Source: Candidatus Fermentithermobacillus carboniphilus
GTDB lineage: Bacteria; Bacillota; Sulfobacillia; Fermentithermobacillales; Fermentithermobacillaceae
Reading direction: 5' to 3'
Assembly (NCBI GenBank): GCA_018208355.1
Contig: CP062796.1
Coordinates: forward strand, 1,854,517-1,918,516
DNA: 64,000 bases
Part shown: positions 42,155 through 50,395 of the stretch, piece by piece
How the letters are laid out: each line of letters begins with the position of its first letter
Numbering within the stretch: position 1 is the stretch's first letter
Program-made: the position numbers and the translations under genes
Notes under the pieces: generated by a model
What the model was told of the DNA's origin: nothing
What the model saw: only the letters and a program-made list of their open reading frames with translations
Database searches by the model: none

Positions 42155-43402
42155 CTATAGGTCTCTAGGGTCGATGATCTCCCCGGCGACGGCGCAAGCC
42201 GCAGCTGTTGCGGGAGAGGCGAGGTATATTTCAGCGTTGGGGTTACCCATTCTGCCTTTGAAATTCCTGTTGGTCGTGGATACGCACACGTCTCCGTCAG
42301 CCAGAACTCCGCTGTGGTATCCGGCGCACACGCCGCAACCTGGCGTCATGATGGCTGCTCCGGCCTCAACCAAAGTCCGGGCGATCCCCAGATCTACGAT
42401 TCTTTGATAAACCCACCTTGATGCGGGAGAGACGATGAGCCTTACCTCGGGGTGGACTTTTCTCCCCGATAAGACTTTTGCGGCGGCTTCAAGATCCTCG
42501 ACCCGGCCGTTGGTACAATACCCTATGACGACCTGATTGACCTTGGTGCCTGCGACTTCCCTGACTTTCTTCACGTTATCGGGGTTGTGAGGGCAGGCGA
42601 CGAGCGGCTCAACTTCGCCGAGTTCGACATCGATGGATGACTCATACTCGGCATCTGGGTCCGGCGCCACCGGGTTCGGTTGCCTCTTCATTCCAAACGG
42701 ATACCAGGCGTAGGTTTTCTCATCCGCCTCCATTATCCCGGCTTTGGCCCCCATCTCCACACTCATGTTTGAAAGAGTGAACCGCCCTGCCATATCGAGC
42801 GTCTTGACACCGTCCCCGCCGAATTCCAGGGCTTTGTACAGTGCGCCCGACGTCCCGATCTTCCGCAATAGTTCCAGGGCGACATCCTTGGCGGTTGCCG
42901 GGTAACGCAGCGAACCCTTGAGGTTGACCTTGACCGACTCGGGGACCCGGAACCACATTTCTCCCGTGGCCATGCAGCAGGCTATGTCTGAGGAACCCAG
43001 TCCGGTCGAGAATACGTTCAGGGCACCGTAGGTAGTTGTGTGGGAATCTGCGCCCACTACCAGGTCTCCCGGCACTATCTTGCCCGTCTCAGGGATGAGC
43101 TCGTGGCAAATCCCGTCTCCAACTTTATACAGAGTGATGCCGTATTTATCCCTGAATTCGGCCATGCGCTTATGGACGTTTGCCGCCACGCTGGTTGGGC
43201 AGGGGGACATGTGGTCTACCGTGAAGGCGACCCTGTCGGGGTCGAATACCTTCTTTCCGATTTTCTCAAAATATGTCATGGCGTCGGGGCCGTTGGTATC
43301 TGTTGCCATGACGAAGTCCACTTTGGCGACGACGAATTCGCCGCTGCGGGCATCCTTGCCTGATTTCTGCGATAGGATCTTTTCAGCGATGGTTTTTCCC
43401 AA
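42155..43402 (-). CDS. Aconitase-superfamily large subunit (LeuC/HacA-type dehydratase)
   Basis: 415 residues, the length of archaeal-type isopropylmalate/homoaconitate isomerase large subunits. The [4Fe-4S] cysteines are in 'GYCTNG' (about residue 295) and 'PGCGVCAG' (about 355); substrate-site motifs are 'VGADSHTTTYGAL' and 'HMSPCPTSV'. Such enzymes dehydrate and rehydrate 2-hydroxy-di/tricarboxylates with a separate small subunit, here fused to LarA in the next gene. TTG 43402 gives the family N-terminus M-G-K-T-I-A-E-K and lies eight bases after GGGAGG. No leucine biosynthesis genes are nearby, so a catabolic role is favoured. Confidence 0.9.
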   Translation of the reverse strand: MGKTIAEKILSQKSGKDARSGEFVVAKVDFVMATDTNGPDAMTYFEKIGKKVFDPDRVAFTVDHMSPCPTSVAANVHKRMAEFRDKYGITLYKVGDGICHELIPETGKIVPGDLVVGADSHTTTYGALNVFSTGLGSSDIACCMATGEMWFRVPESVKVNLKGSLRYPATAKDVALELLRKIGTSGALYKALEFGGDGVKTLDMAGRFTLSNMSVEMGAKAGIMEADEKTYAWYPFGMKRQPNPVAPDPDAEYESSIDVELGEVEPLVACPHNPDNVKKVREVAGTKVNQVVIGYCTNGRVEDLEAAAKVLSGRKVHPEVRLIVSPASRWVYQRIVDLGIARTLVEAGAAIMTPGCGVCAGYHSGVLADGDVCVSTTNRNFKGRMGNPNAEIYLASPATAAACAVAGEIIDPRDL

Positions 43403-43477
43403 CTCCAAGACCTCCCGCGCTGACGTGGTTGCCACAGTTTGCAGGCTGGAAGCCTGAAAACCTCATACCCTAAAACC

Positions 43478-44509
43478 TCAAACCTTCGAAACCTCAAGGT
43501 CTTGTGCCGGCGCGCTTCCCTCGGCGTCTCTTTCAAACTCCTCGAGAAGAAGCCGGCCGTCCTTGAGTATGGGTTTGCCATCCAAGAGAAGGGTCGGATT
43601 CAAGAAGACGATGTCCATGTGCATGGATGTTGTCACCGTGCCCGCCAAAGTCTTGTTATCGCCGATGGCCAGGTGGCAGGTACCAAGTTTCTTGGTGACT
43701 TCTCTCGTGTTGTCCGTGAGCCGGCATGCATCGTTGGTGCCTATGGCGAGCTGAGACGCGAACCTGTCGGCGTCCTTACCGTGTTCCTCTATGAGACGGC
43801 GGAGTCGTTCTGCGGCGGTTTTACCCTCAATGTTCACGATCCTGCCACGTTTGACTTCGAATTTGAACGGTCTGTCAATGAGCCCCAGGTCATCGGCAAG
43901 ATACGGGTCTACGACCACGCCTTCGGTTGTATCCTCAACAGGGGCAATAGTGGCTTCGCCATCGGGAAGACCTGAGAACTGTCCCGGTTGGGTGGCGAAA
44001 CCGGTTTGAGCGAATCCCGGCCGTCCTTTGAGAGACATGACCAGATGGGTCCCCTCAGGGGTGGTCAATTCGGCGGTCTCGGTCTTGCTCAAGATCCTCG
44101 CGATTCTCTCGGAAAGATCTTTGACTTTCTCATAGTCAGCGGCTACCCCACCGTGCAGCATCATGTCCTCGTCAAGGTTTCTGAGGTTAGCTATCCTGGC
44201 GCCCGCTTTCAACGCCTCCCGTGTGGCGTCGGTATGGGTGAGGGATATAGTCGATTGATTGATTATGGCCGTCGAGACTTTCATTGCCGCGGCGACTTCC
44301 GGCGGCGGTTCCATACCGCCGATGGCCAGTCTTGGCATTATCATGACCACCGGTTGCGCCCCGCAGGACACGGCTGCGAAGGCCAGGGCCTGCGTGATGC
44401 TGTGGGGCCTTTCCGGGTCTGTGATTATGAGGACCCGTTCACCTTTTTTAAGGGCCAGAATGTCCCGGACCACTCTTGTGGCAGTGGGGGCGAGTTTGAG
44501 TATATCCAC
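43478..44509 (-). CDS. M29 aminopeptidase-T / NicX-like metalloprotein
   Basis: 343 residues resembling the fold shared by M29 aminopeptidases and NicX (2,5-dihydroxypyridine dioxygenase): an N-terminal 'ALKKGERVLIITDPERPHSI' domain and a C-terminal metal-site region with 'QLAIGTNDACRLT', 'CHLAIGDNKTLAGTVTTSMH' and a final 'DIVFLNPTLLLDGKPI'. Family members need Fe, Co or Zn. The gene lies between the tctA gene and the aconitase large-subunit gene, so it probably acts on the same imported acid or an amide/lactone form of it. Substrate and reaction are unknown. Confidence 0.7.
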   Translation of the reverse strand: MDILKLAPTATRVVRDILALKKGERVLIITDPERPHSITQALAFAAVSCGAQPVVMIMPRLAIGGMEPPPEVAAAMKVSTAIINQSTISLTHTDATREALKAGARIANLRNLDEDMMLHGGVAADYEKVKDLSERIARILSKTETAELTTPEGTHLVMSLKGRPGFAQTGFATQPGQFSGLPDGEATIAPVEDTTEGVVVDPYLADDLGLIDRPFKFEVKRGRIVNIEGKTAAERLRRLIEEHGKDADRFASQLAIGTNDACRLTDNTREVTKKLGTCHLAIGDNKTLAGTVTTSMHMDIVFLNPTLLLDGKPILKDGRLLLEEFERDAEGSAPAQDLEVSKV

Positions 44510-44577
44510 GGTTGTTCCTCCCCGAATAAAGGGTGTGTTGTTGGGTCACGAACCCTTGAGATCAGGCCAATACCGCG

Positions 44578-46059
44578 TTACGCTCTGGATCTCTTTGGCA
44601 GGTACCTCTTGCCGAAGAAGAAGACAAGGCTCAGGATGGTGGCGGTAGAGAGCACCGCGGCTATCGGTCTCGTCATGAAAATGGACCAGCTGCCGTTAGA
44701 CAGAGTCAGGGATCTCCTCAGCGAAGTCTCGAAAATGGTTCCGAGGACCAGACCCAGGACTATCGCAGGAGGCTGGAACCCGTGCTTTCGTAGGAAATAG
44801 CCGATCACTCCGAAGAACAGGGTGACGATGATCGGCCACGGATCGTTGGTAAGCGTATACGCGCCGGTGAAGACGAGAGCCAGGATTCCGGAATAAAGGA
44901 CTGACTCGGGTGCGTTCACGAACTTGATGGACGGCTTCACCAGTAAAAGGCCGAAAAGGAACATGAAAGCGTTCGCTACAAACAGTCCAACGAATATGCT
45001 GTAAGGTATGAGGGGAGTGTCCCTGAATACCAGGGGACCGGGGTTTATGCCGTGAAGCACCAGGGCTCCCAGCATGACCGCCGTTGAGTTTGAACCGGGA
45101 ATACCAAGGGCCAGCAACGGCACCATAGCTCCGCCCGTCACGCCGTTATCGGCGCACTCCGGAGCGGCAACACCTTCCAGGACCCCCGTGCCGAACAAGT
45201 GGCCGTTCTTTGAAACTGTCTTAGCATAGTTGTAAGCGATCCAGCAGGCGATAGAAGCACCCGCTCCAGGCATAACGCCCACCCAGCACCCTATCAACGA
45301 ACATACCGCTATGAGGGGCAGCAGGTTAAGGACTTCTTTTGCGGTGGGCAATTCGGTGGACGCTCTTTCGTCGATCCTCTGCCGGGGTATTCTCTTTTCG
45401 ATTTCCTCTAGAACCTCGCTTACCGCGTAAAGGCCCATCATGACGGGGATCATGTCCAAGCCCTCGGCCAGGTTGGGGATGCCGAAGCTGAACCTTGAGA
45501 CCCCCGCGAACGGGTCAATGCCGACCGTCGCGAGGAGAAGTCCGAAAAGGCCCGATAGTAACCCTTTATATATGTTTTCCCCGGAGAGGGAAGCGATGAG
45601 GGTGAGCCCCAGGGCTGCGAGACCGAAATACTCGGCGGGGCCGAAAGCCAGAGCTACTTTGGCCAGGGGGATGGCGAGGACGATGAGGACAGCCGCGCTG
45701 ACAAATCCTCCTATGGTAGAGGCAATGAGGGCCATGCCCAGGGCTTTGCCGCTCTTGCCCTTCTTATGCATCATGTATCCGTCCATGACCGTCGCCGCGG
45801 CGGATGTGGTGCCCGGGACGCCGATGAGGACGGCGGTTATGGCACCTCCGTATTGGCCACCGCAATATATGCCCGCGAGCATGAGAAGAGCGTGTATAAC
45901 ATCCATACCCCAGGTAAAGGGGAGGATCATCGCCATAGCCATTGAGGCGTTTATTCCAGGTATCGCACCGGCGATGATTCCGACGACCACGCCGAAGGCA
46001 TTGGCCAGTAGAGCAGAAGGCTGAAGAACGACTTTGAGAGCTTGGGCGAATAGACCCAC
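44578..46059 (-). CDS. tctA: Tripartite tricarboxylate transporter large permease TctA
   Basis: 493 residues, about 12 membrane helices. TctA marks include 'GAIPGINASMAMAMILPFTW', 'YGGAITAVLIGVPGTTSAAA', 'GVMPGAGASIACWIAY' and 'VPLLALGIPGSNSTAVMLGA'. It is the main channel of a sodium-dependent, binding-protein-fed carboxylate importer. GTG 46059 has AAGGAGG; it follows the tctB stop by 13 bases. Confidence 0.95.
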   Translation of the reverse strand: MGLFAQALKVVLQPSALLANAFGVVVGIIAGAIPGINASMAMAMILPFTWGMDVIHALLMLAGIYCGGQYGGAITAVLIGVPGTTSAAATVMDGYMMHKKGKSGKALGMALIASTIGGFVSAAVLIVLAIPLAKVALAFGPAEYFGLAALGLTLIASLSGENIYKGLLSGLFGLLLATVGIDPFAGVSRFSFGIPNLAEGLDMIPVMMGLYAVSEVLEEIEKRIPRQRIDERASTELPTAKEVLNLLPLIAVCSLIGCWVGVMPGAGASIACWIAYNYAKTVSKNGHLFGTGVLEGVAAPECADNGVTGGAMVPLLALGIPGSNSTAVMLGALVLHGINPGPLVFRDTPLIPYSIFVGLFVANAFMFLFGLLLVKPSIKFVNAPESVLYSGILALVFTGAYTLTNDPWPIIVTLFFGVIGYFLRKHGFQPPAIVLGLVLGTIFETSLRRSLTLSNGSWSIFMTRPIAAVLSTATILSLVFFFGKRYLPKRSRA

Positions 46060-46072
46060 CGTTATTCCTCCT

Positions 46073-46612
46073 TCACTGGAGAATCCCTTCAAAGATGCCC
46101 GGTGGCAGCAGTACCTTGAGTCCCAGGGCGAAAATCGCGTACAAAGCCGCCGTCATTCCCACCGCCATGGCAGCGATCCTTTTCTTGTCGCTTTCGCCGT
46201 AGATGGTCATTATAGCTGTGATGAACGCCGGTGTCGTCAGAATGTAGCCCAAAGGTTCGATGAGCGCTATGTAGCATACACACGCGATGATGCTCAGCAG
46301 AATCCTTACCGCTCCCTGGTAGTTGGAACTTTGCGGACCGTCCCGTTCGGTTGATTCGACCTTTACCGTCCGGAGGAGATTTCTGAACTTAAAATATGAA
46401 TCTATAAACAAGCCCAGTCCCAAAATGCTCATGCCCGAACCCAGTAAGCGAGGGAGATAAGCCGCGCCGATTGGGTCGAAACTAGGTACTTCTGCGTAAG
46501 GCATGGAATAAAGGATGGCGAAGATGCCGAGTGCCACCCATATGACTCCCCAAATCATGTCGGCTTTGAGACCCTTGACGGCACCGGGCTGTGCTTTTGG
46601 TGCATCTTTCAT
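46073..46612 (-). CDS. tctB: Tripartite tricarboxylate transporter small permease TctB
   Basis: 179 residues with four predicted helices ('MIWGVIWVALGIFAILY', 'LPRLLGSGMSILGLGLFI', 'AVRILLSIIACVCYIALI', 'KRIAAMAVGMTAALYAIFAL'), the TctB/DUF1468 layout. It forms the membrane complex with TctA. It lies between the tctC and tctA genes, as in known TTT operons. Confidence 0.9.
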   Translation of the reverse strand: MKDAPKAQPGAVKGLKADMIWGVIWVALGIFAILYSMPYAEVPSFDPIGAAYLPRLLGSGMSILGLGLFIDSYFKFRNLLRTVKVESTERDGPQSSNYQGAVRILLSIIACVCYIALIEPLGYILTTPAFITAIMTIYGESDKKRIAAMAVGMTAALYAIFALGLKVLLPPGIFEGILQ

Positions 46613-46669
46613 GAGACCAACCCCCTTTGGACACCGAGGCCCCGGGATCCCGGGGACCTCGAACTTGGC

Positions 46670-47626
46670 TTACTTGCCGATCATGGATTTGAAGAACTCG
46701 TTTTGCTGGTCCAGAACCTTGCTAAGCTCTTCGGGACCTCTGAAGAGGGGGATTATGTTGGACTCGGTGTAGTACTTTTTGAACTCCGCGTCGTCGTAGA
46801 CTTTCTTTATGGCATCGACGAGTTTCTGGACGACGTAATCGGGGGTGTCTTTGGGAGCCATGAGTCCACGGACTTTCTCGAATACGAAATCCACCCCTTC
46901 TTCCTTGAGGGTCGGGACGTCCGGCAGTCCGGGAATCCGCTCGGACCCCAGACCTACGAGAATCTTCAGGTCACCTGATCTAACGAGGTGGGCGATTTCG
47001 GCGTACTCCCCAATCCCTGCTGCAAGCCTTCCAGCCATGACTTCAACTGCCACGTCGCCGCCTCCCTCAAAGGGGACTACCTGGATTTCGGCGCCAACCT
47101 GGTTCATGATGTACTTCAGCGTGAGCGATTCGGCGCTTCCCGGAGAACCGGCGCCCCATTTCATCTCCTTTGGATGGGCTTTAGCGTATTCGATGATCTC
47201 CTTGAATGACCGGAACTCTGACTTTGAACTCGTGAATATCACCGTTGGATCGTAGAAAACCTGAGCGATTGGCTTGAAGGACTTATAGTTTACGTCCATG
47301 GGTGTCTGAAGGGGACCGGTGATGATGGTCGACGATATGCCCAGGAGCGTGTAGCCGTCAGGTTTGGCCTTCGCTACATAACCCCACGCAGTCGCGCCGC
47401 CACCTCCAGGCCTGTTCTCGATGACTATCGGTTGCTTGAGCTGCTTTTCAAGAGCCTTACCTAGGTTGCGGAGAAAGATGTCGCCGCCCGAACCTGCGCT
47501 TGAGTGGTAAACGATGCTGATGGACTTGGAAGGATACGACTTGGCCTCACTCTTACACCCCGATAAGACCAGGGTGAGCCCGATGAGAATGCCTAACACC
47601 GAAACCAGAGCGATTACCCTCTTCAC
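46670..47626 (-). CDS. tctC: Tripartite tricarboxylate transporter binding lipoprotein TctC
   Basis: 318 residues, Bug-family solute-binding protein. A lipoprotein signal ends in 'LTLVLSGC', so it is anchored to the outer face of the membrane. The ligand-pocket motifs 'SSAGSGGDIFLRNLG', 'IVIENRPGGGGATAWGYVAK' and 'PDGYTLLGISS' are typical. Such proteins bind carboxylates or related acids; the substrate cannot be read. GTG 47626 lies eight bases after AGGAGG. It is the first gene of the TTT/LarA operon, behind two palindromes. Confidence 0.93.
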   Translation of the reverse strand: MKRVIALVSVLGILIGLTLVLSGCKSEAKSYPSKSISIVYHSSAGSGGDIFLRNLGKALEKQLKQPIVIENRPGGGGATAWGYVAKAKPDGYTLLGISSTIITGPLQTPMDVNYKSFKPIAQVFYDPTVIFTSSKSEFRSFKEIIEYAKAHPKEMKWGAGSPGSAESLTLKYIMNQVGAEIQVVPFEGGGDVAVEVMAGRLAAGIGEYAEIAHLVRSGDLKILVGLGSERIPGLPDVPTLKEEGVDFVFEKVRGLMAPKDTPDYVVQKLVDAIKKVYDDAEFKKYYTESNIIPLFRGPEELSKVLDQQNEFFKSMIGK

Positions 47627-47651
47627 CGGACGTACCTCCTTCATTGGCCTG

Positions 47652-47692
47652 ACATACCTGGGGGTATGTGGGGGATCATACCACCTGGTATG
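47652..47692. promoter_or_regulatory. Tandem palindromic operators before tctC
   Basis: Two dyads share the pattern CATACC-N4-GGTATG: ACATACC/GGTATGT at 47652-47669 and CATACC/GGTATG at 47677-47692. Their centres are 24 bp apart, on the same helix face to within a few degrees of two turns plus. The first lies 25 bp before the tctC start. The operon's own GntR/FCD protein is the likely binder. Confidence 0.7.
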
Positions 47693-47745
47693 TAGTGTTT
47701 AGTATTTTGTATTCTACATAAACGGCGTCAAATCCTGCCGGCATT

Positions 47746-48363
47746 TTACTCTTCTGCCATCTTCCGCAGGAGTTTCTCTGCTCGCACTTGATTGAAGATC
47801 CCGCACGGGCAAAGTTTAGCAAGCCTCAAAGCTGCTTTCTCAGGAGTCGTCCTACCTCTCTTGATGTCCTTGACCAGTCTTTCGACGAGACGCGGAGACA
47901 CCATATGGTGCCCGCACATCGTGGTAACGGCGAGTACGTCTTCGGAGGGCAGCAATTCCTTCTTTCCCCAGACGCCGAGAGAGAAGTTGATGGTGTGAGG
48001 AGTAAGTCCGGCTTCTTTGACCGCGGGAAGGACTTCGTCCAAAAGACCGCTGATTACCACCGAAATCCCGAGGTCTTTTTCTTTTATTATCTTTAAGAAT
48101 TTCGTGACCTGTTCCCGGCTCGTAAAAACTCCGCGGAGCCTCGACTTGTCCGAAAGCCGTGAGCGGATCTCTTCGGGCGAGAGCTCCAGTATGTTCCCGG
48201 ATTTCACGTCCCCCCAGTTCTCAGAATGGCACTCTTCTGCGGCTTCCAGAAAAGCCAGGGCTTTGGGCTTGATGTTTTCATCGTTGATACCTTTTGCCTG
48301 GTACATGAGCCATACGAAATCTTCGTTCAAGAAAGGGCCGCTTCTGTGAAGTGTGTGTGTCAA
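47746..48363 (-). CDS. Conserved-looking protein of unknown function
   Basis: 205 residues, soluble, not recognised. It has a helical N-terminus, a central alpha/beta stretch ('LGISVVISGLLDEVLPAVKE'), 'VTTMCGHHMVSPRLVERLVK' and a C-terminal 'LAKLCPCGIFNQVRAEKLL'. The CxxxHH-like and CPC features could bind a metal or Fe-S cluster. TTG 48363 has GGGAGGGT eight bases upstream. It follows the ferredoxin-domain gene in the same direction and precedes the TTT operon, so it may share regulation with either. Confidence 0.65.
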   Translation of the reverse strand: MTHTLHRSGPFLNEDFVWLMYQAKGINDENIKPKALAFLEAAEECHSENWGDVKSGNILELSPEEIRSRLSDKSRLRGVFTSREQVTKFLKIIKEKDLGISVVISGLLDEVLPAVKEAGLTPHTINFSLGVWGKKELLPSEDVLAVTTMCGHHMVSPRLVERLVKDIKRGRTTPEKAALRLAKLCPCGIFNQVRAEKLLRKMAEE

Positions 48364-48471
48364 AGGTCATACCCTCCCGTTATCAGAATTGGCGCAGCTT
48401 ACCTGCTTGCTGCGTGCCTGTTACTGCTTTCAAAGTAGCTCTCCTGGATGAGTTGAGGCTGCCGGGTCCCC

Positions 48472-48561
48472 CTCCTAAGAGCCAGACGAACCGGTTAGCA
48501 GGGTCGCCCCCTGCTGGCCATCGATGAGTGAGTCCTCCTAATAGCCGGACGAACCCGCTTA
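48472..48561. repeat. Pair of imperfect 26-27-bp direct repeats flanking a hairpin
   Basis: CTCCTAAGAGCCAGACGAAC... (48472-48497) recurs as CTCCTAATAGCCGGACGAAC... (48535-48561). Between them lies a 7-bp-stem hairpin AGCAGGG/CCCTGCT (48498-48516). The second copy overlaps the end of the ferredoxin-domain gene. On the minus strand each copy carries TTAGGAGG. Confidence 0.55.
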
Positions 48562-49278
48562 CGGAACAAGGGGCCTTCCGAGACCGACGTTGACTTTCCC
48601 CCGGATGGGCTTGATCCCGAATTCTTCAAGCACGGAAAGATAAGGATTGTATCCGTTTTCGTCCGTCCGAAGGATGAGTCCAACCGAGAACACGGTGTCT
48701 ATCTTGTCCTCCACTTCCCTCAAGGCCTTTAAAACATCGCGCATTTTCTCTAGAGGGCACTTTCCTTCAATTATGATGGAGAGCAGATAATGGTCTTTTA
48801 TGCCTGGATCCATCTCGCCGGTTGTGATGTCGAGGACTTTGCCGAGGGGGCTGTGGGCGGCGTCCTCCAGTTTGAGACCGGCTTTAATAACGGCCTTTGC
48901 TACCGTCTCCACATCTTTCATCCTCACTCCGACGCCCGGGCGTCCCATGTCTATGGCGAAACCTGCCTCGTTCTTCCCGAACCGGCCGGTCACATCATTG
49001 GTCTTCGCTTCTTCTGTTCCCCGGCCCGGAACGCCGGTATCGGCCGTTGTTTCCGTGGGGTCGCTCAGGACATGGCGGAAAACGTCGTAGAAAGTTTCCA
49101 GAGGTCCGGGGCCCATGGCCTTGGACGGGCAAACTTGGTTTCGGATGCACACGTAGCAATCGGTGCACCTGTGGGGGTCCACTATGGCGAGCCCGTCCTC
49201 TACCTCGATAGCGCCCACGGTGCAGTAGGGGACGCACGTCCCGCAACCCGTGCATTTTTCTGGATCGATTAAGATCAT
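48559..49278 (-). CDS. 4Fe-4S ferredoxin-domain protein of unknown function
   Basis: 239 residues. The first ~60 residues form a two-cluster ferredoxin: 'CTGCGTCVPYC' is a canonical site, while the second, 'CTDCYVCIRNQVCP', has a longer-than-usual gap before its last Cys. The remaining ~180 residues ('GVGVRMKDVETVAKAVI', 'IIIEGKCPLEKMRDVLKAL', 'VFSVGLILRTDENG') form an unrecognised alpha/beta domain. ATG 49278 follows AAGGAGAG. An 18-bp perfect palindrome lies 33 bp upstream. Probably a redox partner or a catalytic protein acting with the 205-residue neighbour; no specific reaction can be given. Confidence 0.75.
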   Translation of the reverse strand: MILIDPEKCTGCGTCVPYCTVGAIEVEDGLAIVDPHRCTDCYVCIRNQVCPSKAMGPGPLETFYDVFRHVLSDPTETTADTGVPGRGTEEAKTNDVTGRFGKNEAGFAIDMGRPGVGVRMKDVETVAKAVIKAGLKLEDAAHSPLGKVLDITTGEMDPGIKDHYLLSIIIEGKCPLEKMRDVLKALREVEDKIDTVFSVGLILRTDENGYNPYLSVLEEFGIKPIRGKVNVGLGRPLVP

Positions 49279-49310
49279 GGGATGGCTCTCCTTCCGGATT
49301 CAGTATGGGA

Positions 49311-49328
49311 TATGTGGTATACCACATA
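49311..49328. promoter_or_regulatory. Perfect 18-bp palindrome, GntR/FCD-type operator
   Basis: TATGTGGTATACCACATA is fully self-complementary. Its core TGGTATACCA is the known operator core of FCD regulators such as UxuR/ExuR. It is 33 bp before the ferredoxin-domain gene. The GGTAT/ATACC words are shared with the dyads before tctC. Confidence 0.7.
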
Positions 49329-49598
49329 CAATGAGAGACATTCGACGGAAGGCCGAAAATTCCTTCCTCGAAAGAGAAGAGATATGTTAAACGTATGTGC
49401 CCGAAGGGCTAAGAAGTGTATGCTGGGTGTTTCATCGGGTTTGCGAGGGGATGGGACTTTAGGGGCGGTAGATATATAATTTCTGCAAGGAGGTCGTCAG
49501 TATGTATTTCCCGCCAAAAAAGGACCTCTGGCTCGGGAAAAGGTGCCCCCAGGCCGACTTCGCTGGCCTGTAACGTAAACGGAGAGAAGGGTTGGGCA

Positions 49599-50372
49599 TT
49601 GGGGATCTTGGCTACTACAGTCATCGGCTTATTGGTGGGAATCCTTGGGACAGGTGCAGGAGGAGTTCTGGGTCTCTGGTTTAACCTTCGGGGGCGCAAT
49701 AGCCTGAGTTTCCTCCTGGCGGCGTCGGGTGGAGTTATGATCAGCATCTCCCTAGTGGAGCTTGTGCCGGAAGCCATAGAAGTTGGCAACAAGGGCTGGG
49801 CTGCGGTGGGTCTCCTCCTCGGCACGCTGGCCCTGTTTGTCTTGGACATGCTCTTGCCCCATACGCACAATGCCCTGGTCAGGGCCGGGAAGGGGCAAGA
49901 ACGCGGGGCCTATCACGGCCAAAAGATGACGAAACTTAGGTCAATGGGACTTTTGATCGGTCTCGGCATTGCCATGCACAACATTCCAGAGGGACTTGCC
50001 ATCGGCGCGGCGTATGCCCATGAAGAGGCTCTCGGAATTGGAGTAGCTTTTCTCATTGCGGCCCAGAATATACCGGAAGGAATGGCTATGGCGGTACCTC
50101 TAAGAGCGGGGAAAGTAAGAACGCTTGACATCATCCTTTCTACCATGGCCGCAGGGTTGCCCATGGGCCTCGGAGCTCTTGTTGGTGCCGTTTTTGGGGC
50201 GATATCTCCGCCGTTCCTCTCAATTTCTTTGGGGTTCGCTGCAGGTGCCATGATGTATGTGGTGAGCGACGAACTGATCCCTGAAGCTCACCTTTGCGGG
50301 TCGGAGCAATACCCGACGATAGGGCTGGTTACCGGGATATTTATCGGTGTGGTTGCTATCTTCATAATGTAG
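49599..50372 (+). CDS. ZIP-family divalent metal transporter
   Basis: 257 residues with eight predicted helices and the ZIP metal-site motifs 'IAMHNIPEGLAIGAAYAHEE' and 'AAQNIPEGMAMAVPL', and a C-terminal 'VSDELIPEAH'. ZIP proteins bring zinc, iron or other divalent metals into the cytoplasm. TTG 49599 is chosen because GAGAAGGG lies just upstream and helix 1 begins right after it; the open frame extends back to 49416 but is polar and unlike a ZIP. It is followed 23 bases later by a phosphoribosyltransferase gene. Confidence 0.88.
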   Translation: MGILATTVIGLLVGILGTGAGGVLGLWFNLRGRNSLSFLLAASGGVMISISLVELVPEAIEVGNKGWAAVGLLLGTLALFVLDMLLPHTHNALVRAGKGQERGAYHGQKMTKLRSMGLLIGLGIAMHNIPEGLAIGAAYAHEEALGIGVAFLIAAQNIPEGMAMAVPLRAGKVRTLDIILSTMAAGLPMGLGALVGAVFGAISPPFLSISLGFAAGAMMYVVSDELIPEAHLCGSEQYPTIGLVTGIFIGVVAIFIM

Positions 50373-50395
50373 GCTTAAGTGGAGGTGGCCGGGGG

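Noticed and set aside
42155..43402. Leucine biosynthesis leuC
   Set aside because: No leuA, leuB or stand-alone leuD is near, and the partner small subunit is fused to LarA within a transport operon, so I left the gene symbol empty.
43988..44800. A 270-codon open frame opposite the M29-like and tctA genes
   Set aside because: It lies entirely antisense to conserved genes and shows no protein motif.
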